A stretch of 41,303 nucleotides of DNA from an uncultured Mollicutes bacterium. Its GTDB lineage: Bacteria > Bacillota_I > Bacilli_A > ML615J-28 > CAG-313. Below are positions 27,485 to 35,564 of the stretch, piece after piece; the stretch's first letter is position 1; every line of letters begins with the position of its first letter. Location of the stretch: assembly GCA_900538885.1 (NCBI GenBank), contig UQAI01000006.1, positions 1 to 41,303 on the forward strand. The letters run 5' to 3'. The notes below the pieces were generated by a model. The model saw only the letters and a list, made by a program, of their open reading frames with translations. It was not told the DNA's origin and did no database searches. A program made the translations under genes and the position numbers.

Positions 27485-30103
27485 TTATTTTTCTTTAACG
27501 TATAATGAAACTCTCCAAAGATCACTAGTTAAGCCTTTATAAGGTGATAATTCAGATTGTGGTGTTAATGTTGACACATCAATTTTTTCTGAATTATAAA
27601 CAAACAAATCATCTCTTTGATATGTAGGAAGTTCAATTGCAAGTTTCATTACTTCTGTCAAGGCTTTTTCATAATCACTCTTTCTATCTGCTTGATTATT
27701 TGTTTTACGTGCCTTTTCAATAAGTTCTGATAAGTAATCTAGAATTTCAACTTCTTCATCATATTCACCACCATTGTTTTGAATAATGGCATTGTAACCC
27801 CAGTTTTTAACTGATGTTGCATTTGATTCTTTGTGGTAAACTTGATACATATCAGGGTCAATTGTTGAGCCCCATGCGGCTGCCCATACTGTTAAGCTAC
27901 CTTCTGATAATTTCTTTAATGCGTTAGCATCTGGTTTTACTTCTACTTGGAAACCTGCTTCATTCAATATTTCTTTTGCATGTAATAATGCTGCATAAGC
28001 AGGATGATCAGTTTCTTGACCTGCAATTGTAAATGTAAATTGTAGTACACGCTTACTACCTTTTTGATAAATGCCATTAGCATTTAATTGGTATCCAGCA
28101 CTTTCAACTAAATCACGAATAAATTGTAATTGTTCTTCTTTTGTTAATGTATCGCCAGCTTTTTTACCTAAGTTTTTAACATAATCTCTATAGTAAGGAT
28201 TTACTTGTTTTAATTCTTCGTTTGAAGGAACTGGTGAACCGATATATGGATAATAAGGAACTGAATCTTTTGGATATGCCCAGCTTGCTCTTGACATTGA
28301 ACGATAAACTGGAAGGGCAGTGCCTTTATAATATTTAACACATTCATCAGTGTTAATTGCATGCATAATTGCTTGTCTTACTTCTAGGTCTACTACTTTA
28401 CTTGCATTAATACCAATGTAACCATAACCTGAAGCTTTGATTGTTTGGTAACTAATACCTTGGTTAGCTTTACCGGCAAGTTCGGCGATTGTATCAGGTT
28501 TTGCACTTGGTTCAATAAAGTCGATACCTTTGCTATATAATGTGTCTAACATTTGATTTTCTGCAACAACTTGGAAACGAACTTTTTTGATTGTTGGAGT
28601 TCCCATTAGATAATATGGATTTCTTTCAAAGTAAATAACACCTTTATCGTAGAATTCACCAGGTTGAATATTAGTGATACCACCACTTGATTTACTAGCC
28701 GCATAAGCACCAGCACCTACTGGAACGCCAATACGATCAGGGTTTTTAACAACTGTATTCATGAATGTTGGTGAACCATATTCAACACCAAAGTTTTCTT
28801 CGAAATCAAATTTATCAATATGTTCTTGATCTGAGTAATAATACATAGGAGCAACACCGAATGCAAAGTTCCAAATTGCTTTAGGGTCAACTTCTTTAAT
28901 CTTAATACTTAATACTTCATTGTATCCTTCTTTTACATTACCATTTTCATCATATTGTACAACATCATATTTTTTATTATTTACTGTAACTGCTTCTTTA
29001 CGATTAGCAAATTTAATACCTTCAATATTTGAGTATGTTCTTGTACGATCTTTATAATAATTCTCAAGTTCTTCATTAGAGATATAGTTGAATAATTCTA
29101 CTGAAGTACCCCAGTATTTAACGATTTCATTAATATCATCAGGAATCTTATCAGCAAGAATTGCTTCAATTGCTTGTTCTTTTGTCCATTTCTTTAATTC
29201 AGCAACATCGTATACGGAAAGTGAAGTTGAAAGTTTACCTTCTTTTTTAGACCATGTAATGTATCCTTCATTGTATAAGAATGCTTCAACATCTGTTGTA
29301 ATTAAATTTTTAAATACTTTACCAGACTCATCTGAGAATGTAATGTCTGAATATGAGTCGATAGCATTTGTATAATCACTTTCTAATTCTTTTTTGAATA
29401 GTTCAATTGCTTGTTTGTAATCTTTAACAACATTTTTATAGCTATCTGATTTAGTAGTGTATTCAGCAAGTTTTGCTAAATAACCAGCTTCATCCAATGT
29501 TAAGTCTTTTAAGATTTCAGTACTTGCACTTACTAGTGCAGTGATTCTTGCACGTGCAGCAGTATCAAATTGGTCTTTAAAACTTTCTTGTTCATCAGGA
29601 TTTCCTTCTTGAGTACGATATTGTTTTAAGCCAACTATATCTGTAGAATAGATTGTGCTTGAACCAGTATATACTGGATCTAGATAAACATATAAATTAA
29701 ATAATACGTCTTTTATTGTTAAGTATGATCCATTAGAGAATCTTACATTGTTTTTTAATACAAAATAATAAGTTGTATATGAACCATCTTTTTCAGTAAC
29801 AATTTGTAAATCTTTAGTAACAACGGATTCATTATCACCATAAGTTGGATTACCTTCTTTATCGTTACCAATCATACCAATTTGTGTCATTCCAATAACA
29901 TTACTATCTGGTCCTGTTGTTGAGAAGAATGGGTTAAATACTTTATCAACTGCTTGTGATGAAAATACTAAAGCATCTTCTTCGTTATTATAGTATGTGC
30001 GGTCTTCATCATCTCCGCCCTTGCAACTTTTACAACTTGTTACAGTAAATGCGGTTACAATTACCATAACAAAAATAAATAATTTTTTAGATAAATTTTT
30101 CAT
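27485..30103 (-). CDS. oppA: Oligopeptide-binding lipoprotein OppA (SBP_bac_5) with large insertion
   Basis: An 872-residue extracellular peptide-binding lipoprotein, anchored at Cys24 (TSC KSCK). The SBP_bac_5 fold is evident from the N-terminal FNPFFSTTGPDS..IGMTQIG region, the FVLKNNVRFSNGSYLTIKDV segment, GAGAY...GVIYFERNPYY, YIGINASKVVDLEVRQAIMHAI and a C-terminal WGSTIDPDM. Family members are usually 520-600 residues. About 240 extra residues, Lys/Glu/Asp/Tyr-rich and probably helical, sit between roughly 150 and 400. It lies seven bases after the InlB-repeat lipoprotein gene and has a weak, distant ribosome site (GGAGG 15 bases before the ATG). It delivers peptides to OppBC. Confidence 0.92.
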   Translation of the reverse strand: MKNLSKKLFIFVMVIVTAFTVTSCKSCKGGDDEDRTYYNNEEDALVFSSQAVDKVFNPFFSTTGPDSNVIGMTQIGMIGNDKEGNPTYGDNESVVTKDLQIVTEKDGSYTTYYFVLKNNVRFSNGSYLTIKDVLFNLYVYLDPVYTGSSTIYSTDIVGLKQYRTQEGNPDEQESFKDQFDTAARARITALVSASTEILKDLTLDEAGYLAKLAEYTTKSDSYKNVVKDYKQAIELFKKELESDYTNAIDSYSDITFSDESGKVFKNLITTDVEAFLYNEGYITWSKKEGKLSTSLSVYDVAELKKWTKEQAIEAILADKIPDDINEIVKYWGTSVELFNYISNEELENYYKDRTRTYSNIEGIKFANRKEAVTVNNKKYDVVQYDENGNVKEGYNEVLSIKIKEVDPKAIWNFAFGVAPMYYYSDQEHIDKFDFEENFGVEYGSPTFMNTVVKNPDRIGVPVGAGAYAASKSSGGITNIQPGEFYDKGVIYFERNPYYLMGTPTIKKVRFQVVAENQMLDTLYSKGIDFIEPSAKPDTIAELAGKANQGISYQTIKASGYGYIGINASKVVDLEVRQAIMHAINTDECVKYYKGTALPVYRSMSRASWAYPKDSVPYYPYIGSPVPSNEELKQVNPYYRDYVKNLGKKAGDTLTKEEQLQFIRDLVESAGYQLNANGIYQKGSKRVLQFTFTIAGQETDHPAYAALLHAKEILNEAGFQVEVKPDANALKKLSEGSLTVWAAAWGSTIDPDMYQVYHKESNATSVKNWGYNAIIQNNGGEYDEEVEILDYLSELIEKARKTNNQADRKSDYEKALTEVMKLAIELPTYQRDDLFVYNSEKIDVSTLTPQSELSPYKGLTSDLWRVSLYVKEK

Positions 30104-30110
30104 TTTAATT

Positions 30111-31259
30111 CTACTTTTCCTCCGTTAATAATTTAAATTCTACTGTTGTTGATGTAACTGATGTTTCATCTTTTTCTAAATATGCTTCATCATCTACTAG
30201 AATGAAGTTTTCATTTTTATTAAATGTATCACTAGGCCATACTGTTATTTGATATGTACCTTTAAAGATAACATTTTCTAATTTAGTGCTTTCCAATTTT
30301 CTTGCGATTGGAATAATGTAAATATTTTGAATACTTGGAAGACCAGCATCTAAAATAAGCGTTACTTCATCAAATGTGGTATCTGTAATAGTTGCATTAG
30401 TCAATTGATCAAACATACTGATGTATAAGTTATTATCAACTAAACTATCTTTCAAGCTTGCACTACTTGTAGTTAAACTAAAGTTGTAAATTCGGTGGTT
30501 ATTACCTTTAATTATTCCTTTATACTCACGATAATAGAAAGTCTTTCCTTCCATGTCAATATCATCATCAAGATAAATATTGTTATTAGCTTTTAATGCA
30601 TTTTGAAGTTCTCTTCGTGTTTTAACTACTTTATAGTTACCTTCTTCATATTTTGCGATAACCTTGATTGGTTCAGTAATATCTCCGCCTGGGTGTTTAA
30701 AATTCATATCCCATGGATTTCCGTTTTCATCTAAATATCTAATAAAAGTATAACCATCTCGGTATTGCACTTCATCTATTTCTTCACTCAACTGACCGCC
30801 TGCATTTACAACGTAATTGCATAATTTAACTTCTTCACCATTTTCGTTTAAACAATAAATGTCAAACGAATATACACGTTTAATTTGCCAGTTAGCATAT
30901 AAAGTTATACCATCAGTTGTAACTCTATCATTGTCAAAATCCCATTTACCACTATATGTTACAACATCGCCATTTTCGGTTTTAGTAACATTTTTAGTAC
31001 GATACCAACCAACAAGTTCATATCCTTGCTTTTCAACATCATTATCTTTTGATAACGAGGTTGGATCTTTTATCAGCATACTATCACCTTTTAGTGAATA
31101 CCAGTATGTCACAGCAGTTTTACTTGATTTATAAGTACCACCTTCAAGTTCCAATATTACTTTGACATTTCCCAGTTGTGTCGTTTTATTTTTACAACCA
31201 TACATTAAAGTAACTAACGCTATTATCACTAAAATAATAGTACTTCGTTTATGCTTCAT
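30111..31259 (-). CDS. Lipoprotein with InlB-type repeats, first gene of the large operon
   Basis: A 382-residue exported lipoprotein; the signal peptide ends at LMYGC (Cys22). An InlB-like repeat (GYELVGWY...ITLYANW) is followed by a second degenerate one (DGYTFIRYLDENGNPW...VIAKYEEG). The C-terminal 170 residues start with KTRRELQNALKANNNIYLDDDIDM and GIIKGNNHRIYNF, resembling GLUG/parallel-beta-helix-type repeats of surface proteins. The ATG has AAGGAGG seven bases upstream. It opens the transcript that continues into oppA seven bases later. A role in capturing substrate for the transporter is inferred. Confidence 0.82.
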   Translation of the reverse strand: MKHKRSTIILVIIALVTLMYGCKNKTTQLGNVKVILELEGGTYKSSKTAVTYWYSLKGDSMLIKDPTSLSKDNDVEKQGYELVGWYRTKNVTKTENGDVVTYSGKWDFDNDRVTTDGITLYANWQIKRVYSFDIYCLNENGEEVKLCNYVVNAGGQLSEEIDEVQYRDGYTFIRYLDENGNPWDMNFKHPGGDITEPIKVIAKYEEGNYKVVKTRRELQNALKANNNIYLDDDIDMEGKTFYYREYKGIIKGNNHRIYNFSLTTSSASLKDSLVDNNLYISMFDQLTNATITDTTFDEVTLILDAGLPSIQNIYIIPIARKLESTKLENVIFKGTYQITVWPSDTFNKNENFILVDDEAYLEKDETSVTSTTVEFKLLTEEK

Positions 31260-31308
31260 AATGAGGCCTCCTTATTTTGTATCATTTTTATTACCTTATT
31301 GTACAGTT

Positions 31309-31337
31309 ATTATACTATTTTTTTATCTTTTTTTCAT
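31309..31337 (-). promoter_or_regulatory. Vegetative promoter of the opp/surface-protein operon
   Basis: On the minus strand, -10 TATAAT (31309-31314) is 17 bases from a partial -35 ATGAAA (31332-31337). Predicted transcription starts near 31302, giving a leader of about 42 bases to the first ATG. It lies in the only gap between the mgtE terminator and the operon. Confidence 0.55.
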
Positions 31338-31349
31338 ATTTTTAACTAA

Positions 31350-31363
31350 TGAAAACGCTTATT
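31350..31363. promoter_or_regulatory. Possible CcpA catabolite-response element (cre)
   Basis: TGAAAACGCTTATT matches the cre consensus TGWAARCGYTWNCW at 13 of 14 positions. It lies just upstream of the -35 of the operon promoter, about 50-60 bases before the predicted start. An upstream position would fit activation or modulation rather than simple roadblock repression. No CcpA gene is in the window. Confidence 0.4.
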
Positions 31364-31512
31364 TTTACTTTTTTTAATTTTTTTATTTTTAGTTTTTGCC
31401 ATTTTATCTAGGTTTTACTTATATATTTTAGTTTTTATTGACATGTGTAAATGAAATATTTTACTTTTTTTCCATATTTTAGCATTTACTTAATGATTTT
31501 TTCCCTTAAATT

Positions 31513-31543
31513 AATAAAAGAAAAGAACTAGAAAACCTAGTCC
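31513..31543 (-). terminator. Intrinsic terminator after the mgtE pair
   Basis: A 7-bp stem (31525-31531 with 31537-31543, one G-T pair) with a 5-base loop, followed on the minus strand by TTTTCTTTTATT, starting nine bases past the mgtE stop. The rest of the 292-base gap to 31260 is very AT-rich and holds the operon promoter and the cre-like box. I see nothing else in it. Confidence 0.8.
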
Positions 31544-31551
31544 TTGTAGTT

Positions 31552-32919
31552 TTATAGATAATTACCAAGCATTATCATCGCAATGCCAAAGTATAATATT
31601 ACAACAATTACATCGTTAATAGTAGTTATAAATGGACCCGAAGCAACTGCTGGATCAACCTTACATTTATAGAAAATTACTGGCACTAAAGCACCAAATA
31701 AATTAGATGTCGCAACAGCACAAGTGATGGAAACACTAAGCACTAAAGCAATTTTTACAGGGGGAATTTCTACTTCTTTTTTAAGATAAAGCATACCAAC
31801 AACTAGTCCAAATGAAACAATTCCAAGGACTAGTCCCGTACATATTCCAAGTAATGTTTCTTTCGTTAAGTGCTTTAAAATAAGTTTTGTTTTATTTAAT
31901 TTATTCTCACTAATTCTTCTAACTGCAACAGCCAAGCTTTGAGTTCCACAGTTACCAGCAAGTCCTAAAACAGCTGCTTGAAAGAAAGCTAAAAGTGGTA
32001 CAGCTACTATTACTTTACTAAACATAGATATAACAAGTGATACACCTAAATCTAAAAATAATAGAATTATTAACCAGGGGATTCTCTTTTTAATTGATAA
32101 TCCAACACTCTCGTCACTTTCTTCCCCTTCTGTTAAACCAGCTAATTTTGCATAGTCATCTTCAACCGCATCAACAGCTTCATCAAACGCATCATCCATA
32201 GTGATAATTCCTTTAATTATGCCATTATCATCTATAACAGGCATCAAGTATGTGTCATAATCACTTATCATTTTTACTACTTCTTCAATCTTTTGTTCTA
32301 CTTTTACAGATTGAAAATGGCTTACCATTATTTCATTTAATTGGCATGGTGATTTACTAATTATTAATTTTTTTAAATCTAGTGTTCCAACTAAAACATC
32401 ATTTTTATCAACTATCATAATTGTATTAATATTTTCGACATCAGGTGCTTCTTTAACAACTAAACGCATGGCATCTTTAACATCCCAGTACTCATAAGCC
32501 ATTAAGAAATTTGAATTCATAATAGAACCAGCAGTACCATCAGCATATTTTGATAGATTATCTATATCTTCTTTAACATCAGCATCTAGTAGCTTTATAA
32601 TTTCACTTGCTTGTTCTGTTTCAAGTTCATCAAGTACATCGGCCGCATCATCTGGTTCCATTTCATTAATAATGGAAGCAGCTTTTTTATTATCAACATC
32701 GCTTAAAATATCTGAAGTATCATCGGCATCCATATACGCTAAAATATCAGCAAGTTCTTCATCAGTAAATAGTGACATTATTAACGCTTGTTTATCAGAA
32801 TCTACACTTTTAATTATTTCAGCAATATCAAAATTATGATAGTTACTTAATATGTTTTTTAACTCATTTACATCATTTGTATTCTCAATTAAAGTTATAA
32901 TTTTTTCTTTATCAACCAT
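31552..32919 (-). CDS. mgtE: MgtE magnesium transporter, second copy
   Basis: A 455-residue Mg2+ channel/transporter. The MgtE N-terminal helical domain is at about 10-130 (EPDDAADVLDEL), the CBS pair at about 135-250 (DGTAGSIM, IKGIITMDDAFDEAVDAVEDDY) and five membrane helices at about 280-455, with pore motifs GNCGTQSLAVAVR and KVDPAVASGP followed by an Asp (TTINDVI). In characterised MgtE the N and CBS domains sense cytoplasmic Mg2+ and close the pore. Its ATG overlaps the stop of the upstream mgtE by one base (TAATG) with AGGAGG inside the upstream gene, so the two are translationally coupled. Confidence 0.95.
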   Translation of the reverse strand: MVDKEKIITLIENTNDVNELKNILSNYHNFDIAEIIKSVDSDKQALIMSLFTDEELADILAYMDADDTSDILSDVDNKKAASIINEMEPDDAADVLDELETEQASEIIKLLDADVKEDIDNLSKYADGTAGSIMNSNFLMAYEYWDVKDAMRLVVKEAPDVENINTIMIVDKNDVLVGTLDLKKLIISKSPCQLNEIMVSHFQSVKVEQKIEEVVKMISDYDTYLMPVIDDNGIIKGIITMDDAFDEAVDAVEDDYAKLAGLTEGEESDESVGLSIKKRIPWLIILLFLDLGVSLVISMFSKVIVAVPLLAFFQAAVLGLAGNCGTQSLAVAVRRISENKLNKTKLILKHLTKETLLGICTGLVLGIVSFGLVVGMLYLKKEVEIPPVKIALVLSVSITCAVATSNLFGALVPVIFYKCKVDPAVASGPFITTINDVIVVILYFGIAMIMLGNYL

Positions 32920-34304
32920 TACTTGTTACCTCCTACAACCACCATACTCATAAACGCTGTAGCAAGGCCAAAGTAAACAACTATTGAGATTGTATCACTT
33001 AAAGTTGTAATTAATGGCCCCGAGGCAACTGCTGGATCAACTTTTATCTTATGGAAAAATACAGGAACTACTGCTCCTAGCATTTCCGTAAGTAATAATG
33101 AAATACTTAATGATCCACCAATAATTAAGGCCACTAGCCATTCAACATACATCGAATCATTCCTAATTAACATATATATAAAACTAGTAATGAAAGTTAT
33201 CACGCCTAAAATACAGGATGTAATTAAGGCCGTTAAAAATTCTTTACCAAGATGTCTTCTAATACCTTTTCCATTATCCATTTCATGACGGCTAATACTT
33301 CTTACTGTAACAGCCAAACTTTGAGTTCCTGCATTACCTGCCATATCAAAAATTAATGATTGAAAAAAAGCAAAAATAGTTACTTCAACTATTACTTCTT
33401 CAAATTGACTTGTAATATTTGAAATCAACAAACTTAAAGCAAGTAAACAAATAAGCCAAGGAATACGTTTAAGCATATGTCCAAAGATACTAGTTTGTTC
33501 ATCAATATCACTAGTAACACCAGCCATCATGCCATAGTCTTCTTTAATTTCATCCACAACTTCATCAATGGCATCATCGATAGTAATTACGCCAACTAAT
33601 TTATCATTATCCAAAACTGGAATAGCATACAAGTTATAATCCTTTATCTTTTTCGTAACAGTACTTATTTCATCATTAACATTACAAGCAATAAAGTTTT
33701 TATCAATTATCTTATCTATCGTAAGAGGAGATCTCGCGATAATAAGATCCTTTAAGTCAATAGTTCCTTTTAATATGCCATCGCTTGTTACAAATAAAGG
33801 GTCAATTACTTCTGATTCATTAGCCTCTAAAACAAGTTTACGCATAGCATCTTTAACATCCATTGTTGTATTTAATTCAATATAATTGGTTCCCATAATA
33901 GAACCAGCAGTATCATCATCATATTTAGCAAGAGTGTCAAGTTCATTTCTATCTTCAGCTGGCAAAACATCCAAATAATACTTATCTAACCCTTCCTCAC
34001 TCATTTCATTAATAACATCAGCAGCATCATCAGATTCCATTTGATTAAGAATTTTAGCGCCTTCTGTCAAATTCATTTCTTCTAAATATTTAACAGCATC
34101 CTCTTCATCTAAATATTCAAATATATCAGCAAGTTCAGTACTACTTAACGCCTTGTATATTTTTTTTCGATCTTCTTCATCAAGTCTCTTAAACGCATCT
34201 GCAACATCATACGGGTGATAATCGATTAAGATCTTATGAATATTCACAAAATCTTGTTCCTTATGAATTTGATTAATTAATGTCTTAACTGTTAATTCAT
34301 TCAT
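32919..34304 (-). CDS. mgtE: MgtE magnesium transporter, first copy
   Basis: A 461-residue paralogue of the downstream gene, with the same layout: N domain (ESDDAADVINEM), CBS pair (DDTAGSIMGTNY, LVGVITIDDAIDEVVDEIKEDY), then the membrane domain with GNAGTQSLAVTVR and KVDPAVASGP. The ATG chosen follows TTAGGTG by six bases; an in-frame GTG nine bases upstream overlaps that site. The two copies clearly diverge in the pore and N domains, so this is an old duplication. A heteromeric channel is possible, since MgtE is a dimer. Its own promoter lies immediately upstream. Confidence 0.95.
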   Translation of the reverse strand: MNELTVKTLINQIHKEQDFVNIHKILIDYHPYDVADAFKRLDEEDRKKIYKALSSTELADIFEYLDEEDAVKYLEEMNLTEGAKILNQMESDDAADVINEMSEEGLDKYYLDVLPAEDRNELDTLAKYDDDTAGSIMGTNYIELNTTMDVKDAMRKLVLEANESEVIDPLFVTSDGILKGTIDLKDLIIARSPLTIDKIIDKNFIACNVNDEISTVTKKIKDYNLYAIPVLDNDKLVGVITIDDAIDEVVDEIKEDYGMMAGVTSDIDEQTSIFGHMLKRIPWLICLLALSLLISNITSQFEEVIVEVTIFAFFQSLIFDMAGNAGTQSLAVTVRSISRHEMDNGKGIRRHLGKEFLTALITSCILGVITFITSFIYMLIRNDSMYVEWLVALIIGGSLSISLLLTEMLGAVVPVFFHKIKVDPAVASGPLITTLSDTISIVVYFGLATAFMSMVVVGGNK

Positions 34305-34329
34305 TTCTATCACCTAACCTTTCATAATT

Positions 34330-34358
34330 ATTATACACTATTTTTAGAAAAAAGTAAA
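34330..34358 (-). promoter_or_regulatory. Promoter of the mgtE pair
   Basis: On the minus strand, -10 TATAAT (34330-34335) is 17 bases from -35 TTTACT (34353-34358). Transcription would start near 34323, leaving a leader of only about 20 bases. That leaves no room for an M-box magnesium riboswitch. Confidence 0.55.
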
Positions 34359-34408
34359 CACTTAAAACTACAAAGATATTATTCAATAACCCTTATTTTA
34401 TTCTATGT

Positions 34409-34435
34409 AAAAACGTAAGCAATATTATGCTTACG
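34409..34435 (-). terminator. Intrinsic terminator after the LysM gene
   Basis: Perfect 8-bp stem CGTAAGCA / TGCTTACG (34414-34421 with 34428-34435), loop of six, followed by TTTTT on the minus strand. It begins eight bases after the stop codon of the LysM gene and separates the cotE transcript from the mgtE pair. Confidence 0.85.
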
Positions 34436-34443
34436 CTTAACTA

Positions 34444-34908
34444 TTATATTGTTGTTTTTCGTTTTCTTAAATTGTATGGCGGATAGTATGGATAATACGG
34501 TGGATAAGGAGGATAATATCCATTATAAAAAATTGACGATTTTGGATAATTTACTTCTTTCATTGTTTTAGTTTGTTTTACTTCTTGAGGTTTTTGACCC
34601 ATCTCTTTGTTATCCTTCGATTCATTAAGACTATTTTCGACATCAGCCTTAATTATGTTTTCCTCATTAGAAGTAAGATCACTTAAATTTGTTATTTTAG
34701 GATAATAATCTTCAATAAAAGGTTCAACATCATTTAAATCATCTTTTACTATTTCTGGTATTGATGGTAAATTTAATTTTGTCCCCGCCACTAGTTTATC
34801 CCAATCTCTAATGTGCTGATTAATATTTTTAATTTCACTTATGTTTAAATTGTAAGTTAGTGCAATTTTTTCTATTGTTTCATTCATTCTCACAATATGT
34901 TGTACCAT
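34444..34908 (-). CDS. LysM protein with Tyr/Pro-rich tail, probable spore coat component
   Basis: A 154-residue protein with no signal peptide. A LysM-type domain at about 1-50 (ETIEKIALTYNLNISEIKNIN...GTKLNLP) is followed by an acidic, Asn/Lys-rich linker. The tail is nearly all Tyr and Pro (about 130-145) and ends in Arg/Lys. LysM binds peptidoglycan-type glycans, and Tyr-rich proteins are typical of spore coats, where tyrosines are cross-linked. The chosen ATG follows AGGAGG; the longer frame to 34938 overlaps cotE and lacks a site. It lies 10 bases after cotE. A SafA-like coat or cortex-interface role is inferred from domain and neighbour. Confidence 0.8.
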   Translation of the reverse strand: MVQHIVRMNETIEKIALTYNLNISEIKNINQHIRDWDKLVAGTKLNLPSIPEIVKDDLNDVEPFIEDYYPKITNLSDLTSNEENIIKADVENSLNESKDNKEMGQKPQEVKQTKTMKEVNYPKSSIFYNGYYPPYPPYYPYYPPYNLRKRKTTI

Positions 34909-34918
34909 GATTTCCTCC

Positions 34919-35440
34919 TTAACTTGTTGGTGTATCATTTAGAAAGTCTTCATTTATTTCATTTTCAAAATCATCATCAGGTTCTAAATTATCGACGCAA
35001 TTAAAGACTGTAACCATCATCTTAGTTTCGCCAATTACTTCAACTAATACTTCGAATACTACTTCTATTTCAATTCCTTGATCCGTTATTATCGCATTAG
35101 TACATGTTGGCTGTTGTAATACTCTTGCGATAACATCGCAATTATCGCCAATATTATCACAAATGATTTCTCTTACCTTTATACAGCCATCATAGTTTAT
35201 GGTAGATCTCGCAATGTCAGTTTTGGTATTGTTATCATATGCATACCAAACATTTACTTCAAAATTACCTTTTAAATCTACTTTCTTTTCTTTTAGTTCT
35301 GCTTCAAAATTGTGATTAATTACCCAGCATCCTAAAATACTAAAAGCATCATTAGTTGGATTTATTCGTTCATTAACACGAAAGATTTTTTTACCCTTGG
35401 CAACAACGGCTCTGGTGACTATTTCGCGAACTTCATTCAT
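34919..35440 (-). CDS. cotE: Spore coat morphogenetic protein CotE
   Basis: A 173-residue protein recognised from Bacillus CotE: N-terminal REIVTRAVVAKGKK, SILGCWVINHNFEA, the FEVNVWYAYDNNTKT segment, VLQQPTC, VIGETKM and an acidic C-terminal tail (DDDFENEINEDF). Family length is about 180 residues. CotE directs outer-coat assembly around the forespore in the mother cell. The ATG follows AGGAGGG. It is transcribed after a terminator and with the LysM gene, and lies downstream of miaB as in Bacillus subtilis. This indicates that the organism, or a recent ancestor, forms spores. Confidence 0.95.
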   Translation of the reverse strand: MNEVREIVTRAVVAKGKKIFRVNERINPTNDAFSILGCWVINHNFEAELKEKKVDLKGNFEVNVWYAYDNNTKTDIARSTINYDGCIKVREIICDNIGDNCDVIARVLQQPTCTNAIITDQGIEIEVVFEVLVEVIGETKMMVTVFNCVDNLEPDDDFENEINEDFLNDTPTS

Positions 35441-35518
35441 CTATATCCCTCCTCAATAATAATATATTCATTATTTAGACTAGACGTGACAATTTTTTCT
35501 TACTCATTCATAATATAT

Positions 35519-35561
35519 GCAAAAGAAAAGAATAAATAACCACAAACGGCTATTTATTCTT
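35519..35561 (-). terminator. Intrinsic terminator after the small exported-protein gene
   Basis: An 11-bp stem AAGAATAAATA / TATTTATTCTT (35528-35538 with 35551-35561) with further inner C-G pairs, then TTCTTTTGC on the minus strand. It lies directly after the stop at 35565 and isolates the cotE transcript. Confidence 0.75.
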
Positions 35562-35564
35562 ATT

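Noticed and set aside
31438..31466. Plus-strand promoter (TTGACA)
   Set aside because: No acceptable -10 follows and no plus-strand gene lies downstream.
34305..34443. M-box magnesium riboswitch before the mgtE pair
   Set aside because: The predicted leader is only about 20 bases and the rest of the gap is the terminator of the LysM gene plus the promoter.
35441..35527. Sporulation-type promoter before cotE (CATATATTA resembles a sigma-K -10)
   Set aside because: No matching -35 AC at the right distance; the sequence is too AT-rich to trust the short motif.
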